From: Paenibacillus sp. L3-i20
Lineage (GTDB): Bacteria; Bacillota; Bacilli; Paenibacillales; Paenibacillaceae
DNA length: 64,000 nucleotides
NCBI RefSeq assembly: GCF_022180385.2
Contig: NZ_BQME02000002.1
Coordinates: 2,196,501 to 2,260,500, forward strand
Reading direction: 5' to 3'
The translations under genes were made by a program, and so were the position numbers. Each line of letters begins with the position of its first letter. Within the stretch, counting starts at the first letter, position 1. The notes under the pieces were generated by a model that did not search any database, was not told the DNA's origin, and saw nothing but the letters and a program-made list of their open reading frames with translations. Positions 42,469-51,469 of this stretch are shown here, piece after piece.

Positions 42469-43536
42469 TTAATTCCAGTGCAGTTTTACTTCATTACCCG
42501 TTCTAGATGACTCGTAAATCGCATCCAAAATACGGTTATTCGTATAACCTGATAGAGCAGACGTAATAGGCTGCTTATCTTCTCGAATACACTCTACGAA
42601 GTGACGAATCATTTGGAAACGATCTTCCTCGCCCTCAAGCGGTGTAATCTCACGTTCAACGACTTCGTTGTCAACATGTGTGACATAAGTGCCCCTATCA
42701 CCAACGATGGATACTCCACCTTTAGTCCCCATCAAATGAATGAAGGGCTCCTCGGTCAAGCCTGCAGAATGAGCAGCCCAACTTACGTCGAGTGACATTG
42801 TAGCACCATTCTCAAGCTTGATCAACGCAGATGCAAGATCCTCTACATCATAGTAGCCTTCCCAATTAGGCGTACCCCAGTTACCGATGCCTTGGCGCTT
42901 TGGGCCAAACTCGGCATAAGTCGAACCGTACAGGGATACTGGCTTCGGATTGCCCATTAAATATAGGGACAGATCAAGCATATGAACACCAATATCAATT
43001 AATGGGCCGCCGCCAGCTTGGTCCTTACGAGTAAACCAAGAGCCCCAGCCTGGTATCCCTTTTTTACGTAGCCAACCTACTTTTGCATTATAAATATGCC
43101 CAACGTCGCCATCATCGATATATTTCTTCACAGCTCGGGATAACCCTCTGAACCGTAATTGGTGCGACATCATAAGTATTTTGTCCGACAGCTCCGCTTG
43201 CTCCAAAATAGAAAGAGCCGACTTCGAATCGATTGCCATCGGCTTCTCCAGCAGTACATGCTTTCCACGCTTCAACGCTTCGATTGCAAGGGTTGCATGG
43301 TATTGGTTCGGAACTCCAATAACTACTGCATCGATTGATTCGTCTTCTAATAGTTGTTGTGGGTCAGCATGAACAGTAGCTATTCCATGTTCCGCAGCCC
43401 GTTGCTCCGCCAAAGGTAAATACGTGTCTGCGACAGCCGTCACCCTTACACCCTCTACCCCAGCAAAGCTGCTCATATGAATATTCCCTATAGCTCCTGC
43501 GCCGATAATACCCACATTAATGTATGATTGACTCAT
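42469..43536 (-). CDS. Gfo/Idh/MocA family oxidoreductase
   Basis: The 355-residue protein has an N-terminal Rossmann fold (VGIIGAGAIGNIHMSSF, residues 8-24), the EKP motif in HVLLEKPMAID (about 93-103) with its catalytic-region lysine, and a C-terminal alpha/beta domain with GGGPLIDIGVHMLDLSLYLMG (about 174-194). Members oxidise sugars or inositols with NAD(P). No sugar operon surrounds it, so the substrate is unknown. GGGGGATAACG precedes the ATG. Confidence 0.9.
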   Translation of the reverse strand: MSQSYINVGIIGAGAIGNIHMSSFAGVEGVRVTAVADTYLPLAEQRAAEHGIATVHADPQQLLEDESIDAVVIGVPNQYHATLAIEALKRGKHVLLEKPMAIDSKSALSILEQAELSDKILMMSHQLRFRGLSRAVKKYIDDGDVGHIYNAKVGWLRKKGIPGWGSWFTRKDQAGGGPLIDIGVHMLDLSLYLMGNPKPVSLYGSTYAEFGPKRQGIGNWGTPNWEGYYDVEDLASALIKLENGATMSLDVSWAAHSAGLTEEPFIHLMGTKGGVSIVGDRGTYVTHVDNEVVEREITPLEGEEDRFQMIRHFVECIREDKQPITSALSGYTNNRILDAIYESSRTGNEVKLHWN

Positions 43537-43592
43537 CGTTTCGTTATCCCCCTAGTTGTATACACACTTAATATATAATGAATGATTGTGTA

Positions 43593-44705
43593 TTAATGCT
43601 CCGTTAATCTCCAAGTTTCTCCATGCGGGAGAATAACGATTCTATCTTCTTTTATAGTTCTTCGGCATCTTTCAGCTTCTAATCGGTCAAGTGCTTCACG
43701 AGGCGTATCATCAGCCAGTTTAAATGCTCCGTAGTGCATCGGTACAAACCAACCTGCGCAAGTATCCTCGAAAGCCTGAAGAGCTTCCTCAGGCGTAACA
43801 TGCTGTGGTCCCATAAACCACTCCGGTTCATAGGCTCCAATCGGCATCAGGGTTACGTCAATGCGGAATCTGCTTCCGATCTCTTTGAAACCGTCGAAAT
43901 AACCGCTATCGCCTGCAAAATAGATTGTTGGCGAAGCTGATACGATAGGACGTTCCGCAACATGAGACAATTTTTTAGCGCTGACTAGATCTTTTGTTTG
44001 TTTAATTGTTTCCTTTAGGCCGTACGATGAAATTGCTGCTTCCCTATAAGGGGATAACGCAGCCTCGGCCTGTTCCTTGCTCGGTACATGTTCTCCGCTA
44101 TTCTCTATTGTTGATTGCTGCACCTCCATAACAAAGCCGCCCCAATGAGAGAGATTCGTATCCCATGGATTACGACGTGCCCAGTGCTGGGAAGGTACAA
44201 AAGTAAACTTAACTCCTCTAACCGTTACAGCTTCCCACCAGTTTAGTTCCTGCACATTCGTAAAGCCCCTTAGTCGCAACTTGGCGCTTAACCCTGCAGG
44301 AACGAGTATTTGCTTCGCGCCAGCAAGTTGTCTAAGGGAGCTAATATTTAAATGATCATAATGTGAATGTGAAATGAGGACAATATCGATTGGCGGTACA
44401 TCCTGAATTGGTATTCCCGGCGGCGACAATCTTTTTTGAAAAGCCATTTGTCCAGCCCATATTGGATCAGTAACAATATTTAAGCCTGCTAGTTGAATAA
44501 GAAAAGTAGAATGTCCAATCCACGTTATGGATGGTTGCATGTTGTTTTGATGCAAAAAAAGCACGTCGGGCTCTACATTAGGTACTCTATACGAATAATC
44601 CTTCAGCCTTAGCTTACGGATTCGTTCTTTCCGCCACCGCTTGAATTGTTTTAAGGAATTTTGCAGCTTCACCGGATTTTGGTTCACAAATCTTTTTATC
44701 CGCAA
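43593..44705 (-). CDS. NAPE-PLD-like MBL-fold hydrolase
   Basis: The 370-residue protein has a basic N-terminal region (about 1-45), then SITWIGHSTFLIQLAGLNIVTDP and the metal motif SHSHYDHL (about 110-117). Later come FVPSQHWARRNPWDTN, FAGDSGYFDGF and PMHYGAF. These mark the N-acyl phosphatidylethanolamine phospholipase D-like group. It may act on phosphodiesters; substrate unknown. The start is TTG with GGAGGAAGG just upstream. It lies 57 bases from the dehydrogenase gene and may be cotranscribed with it. Confidence 0.85.
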   Translation of the reverse strand: MRIKRFVNQNPVKLQNSLKQFKRWRKERIRKLRLKDYSYRVPNVEPDVLFLHQNNMQPSITWIGHSTFLIQLAGLNIVTDPIWAGQMAFQKRLSPPGIPIQDVPPIDIVLISHSHYDHLNISSLRQLAGAKQILVPAGLSAKLRLRGFTNVQELNWWEAVTVRGVKFTFVPSQHWARRNPWDTNLSHWGGFVMEVQQSTIENSGEHVPSKEQAEAALSPYREAAISSYGLKETIKQTKDLVSAKKLSHVAERPIVSASPTIYFAGDSGYFDGFKEIGSRFRIDVTLMPIGAYEPEWFMGPQHVTPEEALQAFEDTCAGWFVPMHYGAFKLADDTPREALDRLEAERCRRTIKEDRIVILPHGETWRLTEH

Positions 44706-44913
44706 CCTTGCCTTCCTCCAATCCTCTTCCTACCATATATTAAAGATACCAAGTGATAGGTGTGCAATGCAAATGCTACGTATACTTTTGAAGTATTACT
44801 GCTTCTCCAATAGTCTACTCACCACTTATGCTTGGCGTTATCGTAGACTGGGATTATCCGCTACTGTCATGGTATAGTAGTGGGATAGCATTAAATAAAG
44901 GAGGAATCTTCTC

Positions 44914-46065
44914 ATGAAGCTTATTTCTATAGAGCCGACGCCGAGCCCCAACTCCATGAAGCTTAATTTGGACGAAATGCTCCCACGCGGACAAAGAATT
45001 ACTTACAAGGCAGCAGAGGCAGAGAATGCCCCAGAACCTCTCAAAGGGTTACTGCTGATCAACGGTGTACGGAGCCTATTCCGTACTGCTGATTTTATCG
45101 CACTCGACCGAAAACCTGGAGCAGATTGGGCACGTATTCTTGCTGATACTCGACAATTACTTCAAGGATCAGAGGATGAAGCATCTCCTAAAGATGGTCA
45201 AGGTACAATAGCATCAAGCTTCGGCGAAGCACAGGTGCTTGTCCAAATGTTCCGCGGCATTCCGATGCAAGTGAGAGTTCGTATGAACGACAGCGAAGCA
45301 CGTTCAGCACTCCCAGCTAAATTCGGAGAGGCAGTTGGACGAGCTGCTGGCTCATCGATGATAAGAGAACGCAAGCTTGAAGAGTATGGAGTAAGGTACG
45401 GAGAACTGGAAGAAATCGCCGCAGAAATTGTACGTGAACTAGAGGCTTCTTTCACAGAAGAAAGATTAGAAGCACTCATAGCAGCTGCACTACAAGGAGC
45501 AGCAGAGCAACAAGAAGAGATCATTGCACTAAGACCTGCTCCGTTATCATTAGAAGATGCGGAGAAACAATTTGCATCGGAAGATTGGCAAATACGTTAC
45601 GCTGCGCTTGATCGGTATGTCAGCGCTCCAGAAGGTATACCACTGCTAGCGAAAGCTATTCATGACGATAACGTATCCATTCGTAGGCTCGCAGTCATTT
45701 ATCTCGGCGATCTTCGCTCACAGGAAGCACTCCCGCTTCTATTCGAAGCATTGAAGGATACTTCTACTTCCGTAAGACGGACAGCTGGAGATACATTGTC
45801 TGATCTCGGGGATACCGCTGCAATTGGTCCCATGATTGAATCTCTTAAGGACAAAAACAAGCTTGTACGCTGGAGAGCAGCCCGTTTTCTTTATGAAGCA
45901 GGTGACGAAACCGCAATCGATGCATTAAAGATCGCAGCCGAGGACGTCGAATTCGAAATTAAACTGCAAGCTCAGATCGCACTAGAGCGTATCCAGCGAG
46001 GCGAAGAAGCAGCAGGTTCTGTCTGGCAGCAGATGACAGCTGCCCGCAGCAGCCAAGAGCAATAA
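44914..46065 (+). CDS. cvfC: Conserved virulence factor C family protein (Nfu-N plus HEAT repeats)
   Basis: The 383-residue protein starts with an Nfu N-terminal-like domain (IEPTPSPNSMKLNL, about 1-85), a middle helical region (about 90-205), and HEAT-like repeats in the C-terminal 170 residues (IRRLAVIYLGDLRSQEALPL, VRRTAGDTLSDLGDTAAIGP, VRWRAARFLYEAGDETAIDA). The order matches the CvfC/YpgR family of Firmicutes. The cysteines of true Fe-S Nfu proteins are missing. The molecular role is unclear. AAAGGAGGAATC precedes the ATG. Confidence 0.82.
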   Translation: MKLISIEPTPSPNSMKLNLDEMLPRGQRITYKAAEAENAPEPLKGLLLINGVRSLFRTADFIALDRKPGADWARILADTRQLLQGSEDEASPKDGQGTIASSFGEAQVLVQMFRGIPMQVRVRMNDSEARSALPAKFGEAVGRAAGSSMIRERKLEEYGVRYGELEEIAAEIVRELEASFTEERLEALIAAALQGAAEQQEEIIALRPAPLSLEDAEKQFASEDWQIRYAALDRYVSAPEGIPLLAKAIHDDNVSIRRLAVIYLGDLRSQEALPLLFEALKDTSTSVRRTAGDTLSDLGDTAAIGPMIESLKDKNKLVRWRAARFLYEAGDETAIDALKIAAEDVEFEIKLQAQIALERIQRGEEAAGSVWQQMTAARSSQEQ

Positions 46066-46068
46066 ACA

Positions 46069-46133
46069 ATAAAGCCGCTTAAGCTGTCTACTACATGGGG
46101 GTCGATCCCATGGACAGCCTGAGCGGCTTACTT
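46069..46133. terminator. Bidirectional terminator between cvfC and transglutaminase genes
   Basis: AAGCCGCTTAAGCTGTC pairs with GACAGCCTGAGCGGCTT, with an inner ATGGG/CCCAT stem. Confidence 0.85.
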
Positions 46134-46143
46134 ATTATACCTA

Positions 46144-47328
46144 CTATTCATAATTCAGATGGATATTAACGATTAAGGAATCATCGCTACCGAATGGTTC
46201 ATAGCTTGCACGGTAGCCTACCGCAACTCCTATTCCTTCAAAAGCTGTCTTTAACACACTTGGAAATTCCGTTCCGTTTGTATAACGGAACTGCAAATGG
46301 CTTGTGCGAGCACGAACAGCAGAATGGATCGCATCACGCAGCAGTTCCTCATTGGATACCGTGTTTTCCTCATCAAGCCAGTGTAAGCCAAGCGACAACT
46401 TAAGCTTGTTGTATAGTAACGCTTGTACTGCCCCACTACTTGCTTGCAACTCATTTAGCGTATCCAAATAATTTTTGTTAGCAGCAGGATATTGCCTAGT
46501 CCACTTATGATCCACACGAAGTTCCTCATCCGTTTTTAAATAATAGGAATAGCGGATTTTGGAGTCTTGGACTCCAACTGGATCATCCCACGTTAAATCA
46601 AGGTGATACCAATTGCCGTCAAGTTGAACCATATTCCAAGCATGCTCACCCGTGTTGACAGAACCCTCTGCAATTAATACAGGAATGCCAGCTTTATCGA
46701 GCATTCGATACCCTAGCAAAGAATAACCTTGGCAAACCGCTTCCCCTAATGAAACCGCGTTATATGCGGTGTAGTAAGATAATGATTGATCATATTGGAC
46801 TTCTGTAACGATCCAATCATGGATGGCTTTAATTTTCTCATGGTCGTTCATTCCAGGTTGCAGTATTTGCTTCATTGCTTCGTCTACCTTGCGATCTACT
46901 TCAGCCGTTTCTTCCTTGGACTCGCGATATCGAGCTTCTACAGTAATTGTTGAACGATTACCAAAGCTGCGAATCGTATACAAATAAGAATCCAGTATAT
47001 ACGCCGAATAGTCATCATGCCTCAAGGAGGCACGAACAATAGCGGTCATATTATCGGATAGTTTCGTTTTATTACCAGTGAATGTTGCAGAAAATCGTTC
47101 GGAACGAGATTGAAAACCAGCAGCTAGCTCCAATACCAATTCCTCATAAGGAACCAGCTCATTCAAAGAACTATCCAACTTATTCAGTTTGATCTCGTCG
47201 CCGCCTTCCGTTTTTACACGGTCATCTGGCTCACTAATCGCTGGAAACATGTCCGTATTCGCATATAAACTATATGCGGCAACAACGACTAGCAATAGAA
47301 CAAACAGCTTAAATGCACCTTTTCGCAT
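46144..47328 (-). CDS. Membrane-anchored transglutaminase-like protein
   Basis: The 394-residue protein has an N-terminal membrane anchor (about 7-25), a long extracytoplasmic region, and a transglutaminase-like core. Its triad positions are the cysteine in AVCQGYSLLGYRML, the histidine in GEHAWNMVQL and the aspartate in HLDLTWDDP. The triad is complete, so peptidase or cross-linking activity is possible. The ATG 47328 has GAGGGGG just upstream; the longer frame lacks a site. Substrate unknown. Confidence 0.85.
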   Translation of the reverse strand: MRKGAFKLFVLLLVVVAAYSLYANTDMFPAISEPDDRVKTEGGDEIKLNKLDSSLNELVPYEELVLELAAGFQSRSERFSATFTGNKTKLSDNMTAIVRASLRHDDYSAYILDSYLYTIRSFGNRSTITVEARYRESKEETAEVDRKVDEAMKQILQPGMNDHEKIKAIHDWIVTEVQYDQSLSYYTAYNAVSLGEAVCQGYSLLGYRMLDKAGIPVLIAEGSVNTGEHAWNMVQLDGNWYHLDLTWDDPVGVQDSKIRYSYYLKTDEELRVDHKWTRQYPAANKNYLDTLNELQASSGAVQALLYNKLKLSLGLHWLDEENTVSNEELLRDAIHSAVRARTSHLQFRYTNGTEFPSVLKTAFEGIGVAVGYRASYEPFGSDDSLIVNIHLNYE

Positions 47329-47476
47329 ACTTTCCCCCTCGACTATCCAACTTCTGGCATGATACGCTCTTATTCCTACCATCATATGCTTGTATACAGG
47401 AATGATGCGTAAGGATCAACATTTCTGATTGTATCGTCTCTAGGAGAATTCAGGGCATATGTTCTCTTAGCAAAAG

Positions 47477-48424
47477 CTAAGTAGTTGATCTATTGCTCTT
47501 TGTTGAAAATGATTGTGCGAGGAATGGAAGCACAGCTTCCCAAAATGTACTATCTTGCTCAGAAGCACTATGTCCTTCTGTGTTTACAAATATCGTTTGG
47601 ATCGTCCCTTCCGGCATTTCACTCGAAAGACTTCTCAGTTCCTCCGAAGTAATAAACGTATCTCCATGTGAATGAATCATGAGGACAGGCTGTTTATTAT
47701 CAGCAACTGGACCCGCATACTTTCTCAAGATCGATGGAATATGAGCATTACGGAACTGGGCTCTTGATATGTTAGCCCGAAGCAGCCATATCGTTGGGAT
47801 GAGGTACGCTAATGGAAAAAGAGGCAGCTTTTTTCGTTTCAACTCAGCTTCCATCATCGTATCAAAGTGCACGGGCATAGAATCCGTAATGATCGCATTT
47901 ACTCGCAGTCCCTCAGCCATAGCAAGCAATGCTCCGAACCCGCCCATAGAATGTCCTAACACGGCGATTCGCTGCGGGTCTATGCCGGTCAGCTTGCGAG
48001 CTTCTTTAACAGCAGCAATGACATCATCGCGGAACATGAGTGCTGACGGCGCCTTTATAGATTCGCTTTCACCATGACTTCTAGCATCAAACATGAGGAC
48101 AGCATAACCCGATTCATACAATGGCTTGGCATAGCGCAGTACACGGGAACGGTTAGATCCCCATCCATGTGCAACTACGACAAGCGGAGTTAGTCCCCTA
48201 GTATCATTGTTTAGATTTGAAGGCCGTATCAACCATCCTTCAATCGTAAGCCCACTGCTTTCGAAGACTAATGGATTCCATTCGGCAGCTATTTCGGGCT
48301 CCCTTTCATTTGGTACTTTACGAGGTTGTTGGCTTTGAGCTCCCATCCACCATATCAGTGCTACCGCAATCAACAGGATAGCTCCCATAATTAAAACATA
48401 GAACCACCATTCCGTTAATATCAT
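47477..48424 (-). CDS. Alpha/beta hydrolase with N-terminal membrane anchor
   Basis: The 315-residue protein has one membrane span (about 7-27) and then a hydrolase domain: PLVVVAHGWGSNRSRVLRYA (oxyanion loop), the nucleophile motif VLGHSMGGFGAL (about 155-166), an acid in HSHGDTFI and a histidine in NTEGHS. It is probably an esterase facing outward. It precedes nothing obvious in function. The substrate is unknown. Confidence 0.85.
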   Translation of the reverse strand: MILTEWWFYVLIMGAILLIAVALIWWMGAQSQQPRKVPNEREPEIAAEWNPLVFESSGLTIEGWLIRPSNLNNDTRGLTPLVVVAHGWGSNRSRVLRYAKPLYESGYAVLMFDARSHGESESIKAPSALMFRDDVIAAVKEARKLTGIDPQRIAVLGHSMGGFGALLAMAEGLRVNAIITDSMPVHFDTMMEAELKRKKLPLFPLAYLIPTIWLLRANISRAQFRNAHIPSILRKYAGPVADNKQPVLMIHSHGDTFITSEELRSLSSEMPEGTIQTIFVNTEGHSASEQDSTFWEAVLPFLAQSFSTKSNRSTT

Positions 48425-48443
48425 TCACACTTCCCCCTTGGGT

Positions 48444-49076
48444 TTACAAATCATGAACAGCGTCTACGAAAGCCCGTGCTCGTTCTGTAACTAGTTCAAA
48501 CTTACCTTCTTTAATCCAATCCATTTGAACTAACTTGCCACCCATACCTACAGCATTTGCACCAGCATGGAAATACTCTTTAATATTATGGAGATCTACC
48601 CCACCGGTAGCTATAATTGGGATGTTCGCAAGAGGTGCACGTATTTCTTTTAAATAACCAATGCCAAGCGTCCCCATAGGGAATAGCTTAACGGCATCTG
48701 CTCCTGCTTTCCAAGCTTTCACCATTTCCGTTGGGGTCATAACACCCGGCCAAACAGCAATGCCGCGTTCCTGTCCATAAGCGATTACAGCTTCATCCAA
48801 ATTAGGAGATATTAAAAATTGAGCGCCGGCAGCAACTGCCATTTCTGCAGCCTCTACATCAATTACCGTTCCTGCACCGATGAATGCTTCTGATCCAAAA
48901 AGAGTGCGCCAGCGTTCAATCATACGAGTGGCACCTTCCGTATTCATCGTAATTTCCATTAAGCGAATACCGCCATCAATGAGTGCTCTTGCCGTATTAT
49001 CGGCATGACGATCCTCAATACCTCTAAGTATAGCAACAATTTTATGTTCTAATAGCTTATCCAGCATTTCACTCAT
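48444..49076 (-). CDS. eda: KDPG/KHG aldolase
   Basis: The 210-residue protein has the class I aldolase signature: IVAILRG, LMEITMNTEGA with the catalytic glutamate, IGAGTVIDVE, and ADAVKLFPMGTLG with the Schiff-base lysine. It cleaves 2-keto-3-deoxy-6-phosphogluconate (or 4-hydroxy-2-oxoglutarate). No kdgK or uronate genes are adjacent. ATG 49076 is placed nine bases after AAGGG; an ATG three codons earlier abuts the site. Confidence 0.9.
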   Translation of the reverse strand: MSEMLDKLLEHKIVAILRGIEDRHADNTARALIDGGIRLMEITMNTEGATRMIERWRTLFGSEAFIGAGTVIDVEAAEMAVAAGAQFLISPNLDEAVIAYGQERGIAVWPGVMTPTEMVKAWKAGADAVKLFPMGTLGIGYLKEIRAPLANIPIIATGGVDLHNIKEYFHAGANAVGMGGKLVQMDWIKEGKFELVTERARAFVDAVHDL

Positions 49077-49109
49077 TCTAATCATCCCTTCATTGACAAC
49101 TTCACAAGG

Positions 49110-50297
49110 TTACGTCCAATAATGCTGCAAAATTTTCAAAAATAAGTTCGGGAAAGGCAACTGCTCCATATCTTCCTTTCCAATCCAGCGATACATCAAA
49201 GCTTCACCGCTTCTATCCTTAACATCCCTTACTAGGTAAGGCTCCGTTGACTCCGCTGCGAGCAAATGAGAGTGAGATAAAGACTCTTCGCCCAGATCGG
49301 TCACGTAAACTCGCATTTTCCAAACGATATGACTAAAAATATGATCCGCATCCATTAGCCAGCTCTTAGGTCTAATCAGCAGTCCAGTATCCTCTTCTAT
49401 CATACGTCCCAATAGCTCTGCTAGCTGGCTCTGCTCTTTTGGAGCACTGTCGCTGAACCAACCGATCTTATCATCTGCAACTTGAAGATGCGGCAACTCC
49501 CACATCTGAGCGAGCAGCCCTGTAGCTGGACGTTGTCTGACGAGAATCTTTCCTTCGTTCTCCCCTTTGCCCAAAACGATTACCGCTGATCGATATTCCT
49601 TACGCGGCGCTTTTGCTTTCGTTTTAATTGGCAACTCAAGCTCTTTCCCCATTATTCTCGCTTCACAATGTTCCATCACTGGGCATGGCAGGCAGCTGGG
49701 TGATTTGGGGGTGCATACTAATGCTCCAAGCTCCATCAAAGCTTGATTAAAATCACCAGCGGCACCATCAGGTATAAGAGTTACGACCAGCTTCTCAATG
49801 CCGACTCTTGTCGCTGGTTTCGCTATGTCGTCCTCCAGACAGAAAAATCTGGATAATACACGCATAACATTTCCATCTACAGCAGGTTCCGGTCGATTGA
49901 ATGCAATGCTCATTATTGCTCCGCTCGTATATGGACCTACACCCTTTAATTCGGATACAGCAGTTTTGTCATCGGGTATTATACCGTCATACTTCTCCAC
50001 AACCATCTTTGCGCCTGCTTGCAAGTTCCTTGCTCGTGAATAATAACCAAGTCCTTCCCAGCACTTCAGAACCTCTTCTTCAGGCGCCTCCGCAAGTGTA
50101 CGAACGGTTGGGAATTTACTCATGAATGTATGATAATACGGTATGACCGTGTCCACTCTAGTTTGCTGCAGCATAATTTCCGACACCCAAATACGATAAG
50201 GATCTCGGTTTTTACGCCATGGTAAGTCACGGTTCCCCGATCTATACCATGTCAGCAGTTCTTTACTGAAATATGATTTGGCAACTTGCTCTTTCAT
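49110..50297 (-). CDS. mutY: MutY, adenine DNA glycosylase
   Basis: The 395-residue protein has the MutY features: SEIMLQQTRVDTVIPYY (adenine-recognition region), a helix-hairpin-helix GVGPYTSGAIMSIA, the catalytic aspartate in AVDGNVMRVLSRF, and a 4Fe-4S cluster C-x6-C-x2-C-x5-C (CTPKSPSCLPCPVMEHC, about 197-213). A NUDIX-like C-terminal domain (about 235-390) recognises 8-oxoguanine. It removes adenine mispaired with 8-oxoG. All key residues are present. It lies 33 bases upstream of eda and is probably cotranscribed. Confidence 0.95.
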   Translation of the reverse strand: MKEQVAKSYFSKELLTWYRSGNRDLPWRKNRDPYRIWVSEIMLQQTRVDTVIPYYHTFMSKFPTVRTLAEAPEEEVLKCWEGLGYYSRARNLQAGAKMVVEKYDGIIPDDKTAVSELKGVGPYTSGAIMSIAFNRPEPAVDGNVMRVLSRFFCLEDDIAKPATRVGIEKLVVTLIPDGAAGDFNQALMELGALVCTPKSPSCLPCPVMEHCEARIMGKELELPIKTKAKAPRKEYRSAVIVLGKGENEGKILVRQRPATGLLAQMWELPHLQVADDKIGWFSDSAPKEQSQLAELLGRMIEEDTGLLIRPKSWLMDADHIFSHIVWKMRVYVTDLGEESLSHSHLLAAESTEPYLVRDVKDRSGEALMYRWIGKEDMEQLPFPNLFLKILQHYWT

Positions 50298-50458
50298 TCT
50301 CTTCTTCCTACCTCAATTCCCAGTTCCGACATATTTGCACATCCAGTCACACGAATGGCTACAATATCGGTTGTTTGTTCTACGTCTATACTCTATTATA
50401 CGAATTATAACCCTATTTAACTATGAACAACGTATGAAAAATGGAAGGAGGACTCGCT

Positions 50459-50818
50459 GTGCCCTCAATACATATTACTTTAAAAACAGTCAAATTGCTT
50501 ATTGCCACTTTACTTTTACTAACTCTAATCGGATGTGGGGGAGAAAGTCCAGTTAAGAAGTCTGCTGGCAAAGCACTTCAAGACGCCCCTTCAGAAGTCG
50601 CAGCACTTTATAAGGCTCAATGTATAAGCTGCCATGGTAGCGAATTACAAGGACGAGTCGGAGCAAATACAAACTTAACGGGAATAGGTTCCCGCATGAG
50701 CGAAGACGAGCTTTTGAAGCAAATTCAAAATGGAGAACGTACGATGCCCCCATTCAAGGATACATTGACTTTGGAAGAAATTACTTCATTAGCCGAGTGG
50801 CTCTCAACTAAAAAATAA
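50459..50818 (+). CDS. Lipoprotein cytochrome c (c-550/c-551 type)
   Basis: The 119-residue protein has a lipoprotein signal with lipobox LIGC (about residue 25), a heme-binding CISCH (about 52-56) and a distal methionine in ERTMPPF. It is a small membrane-anchored c-type cytochrome like CccB. It carries electrons on the outer face of the membrane, probably to a terminal oxidase. GTG 50459 has GGAAGGAGG seven bases upstream. Its transcription terminator has been split by the IS element that follows. Confidence 0.88.
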   Translation: MPSIHITLKTVKLLIATLLLLTLIGCGGESPVKKSAGKALQDAPSEVAALYKAQCISCHGSELQGRVGANTNLTGIGSRMSEDELLKQIQNGERTMPPFKDTLTLEEITSLAEWLSTKK

Positions 50819-50861
50819 TATTGTTATGTTCGTTAAAATGGATGGATAGAACTCCAACAAC

Positions 50862-50877
50862 AAAAAATGCTGTCGGC
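50862..50877 (+). terminator. Left arm of the cytochrome gene terminator, split by the IS
   Basis: AAAAAATGCTGTCGGC is complementary (one mismatch) to GCCAACAGCATTTTTT at 52368-52383, on the other side of the IS. Removing the element and one target copy restores a 16-bp stem with an 8-base loop and a T-run. Confidence 0.85.
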
Positions 50878-50888
50878 ACTTGAACTGT

Positions 50889-50938
50889 GACCCACAAGAA
50901 AGACACTTTAAAAAAAGTGCCCTTCTTGTGGGTCTTTT
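50889..50938 (+). terminator. Terminator-like hairpin at the left end of the IS
   Basis: GACCCACAAGAA (50889-50900) pairs with TTCTTGTGGGTC (50923-50934), and the inner CACTTT/AAAGTG also pairs. TTTTG follows. It would stop transcripts arriving from the cytochrome gene before they reach orfA. Confidence 0.75.
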
Positions 50939-50978
50939 GTGTTTTAATCAGAGTAATGGTGAGGGGCGGAATGAAAAT

Positions 50979-51410
50979 ATGAGGAATTTGAATCGTAAGT
51001 TATTCACTGAAGAGAATAGGAGAAGATTAGAAGCGAATCCAAATGTACAGCATGTATCGGAGACAAACATTGCATACACGCCTGAGTTTAAACTCTCTGC
51101 GTTAAGGGCCTACCAAGAAGGGGAAACACCTGTCGAGATATTCCTTAAGGCTGGCTTTGACCTGAGTCTCATCGGTCACAAAAAACCCAAGAATAGTTTA
51201 AAACGCTGGCGCGACATATACGCGAAGTTTGGGGAATTAGGGATTCAAGAAGATCGGAGAGGTAAAGGTAGTGGTGGACCAAGGCCCACCACTGACTTGT
51301 CTGCAGAAGAAGAATTACACAGAGCGAGAGCCAAAATTAAATTATTAGAAGCTGAGGTAGACTTTCTAAAAAAGCTAGAGGCGCTCGAACGGCAGAAAAA
51401 GAAACGTTAA
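50979..51410 (+). CDS. IS3-family OrfA (transposase helix-turn-helix protein)
   Basis: The 143-residue protein has a helix-turn-helix (FKLSALRAYQEGETPVEIF) and a C-terminal leucine-zipper-like helix (ARAKIKLLEAEVDFLKKLEA). This is the OrfA layout of the IS150/IS3 subgroups. It binds the IS ends and forms the N-terminal part of the OrfAB transposase. The ATG at 50979 has GAGGGGCGG upstream. A perfect A AAA AAG slippery heptamer at 51368-51374 and a second G AAA AAG near the stop allow a -1 shift into orfB. Confidence 0.9.
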   Translation: MRNLNRKLFTEENRRRLEANPNVQHVSETNIAYTPEFKLSALRAYQEGETPVEIFLKAGFDLSLIGHKKPKNSLKRWRDIYAKFGELGIQEDRRGKGSGGPRPTTDLSAEEELHRARAKIKLLEAEVDFLKKLEALERQKKKR

Positions 51411-51469
51411 CACCTTCCGAGCGCTATGAGATTATTAACCATTCCATCCGAACGCATGGGCTACAGCGT

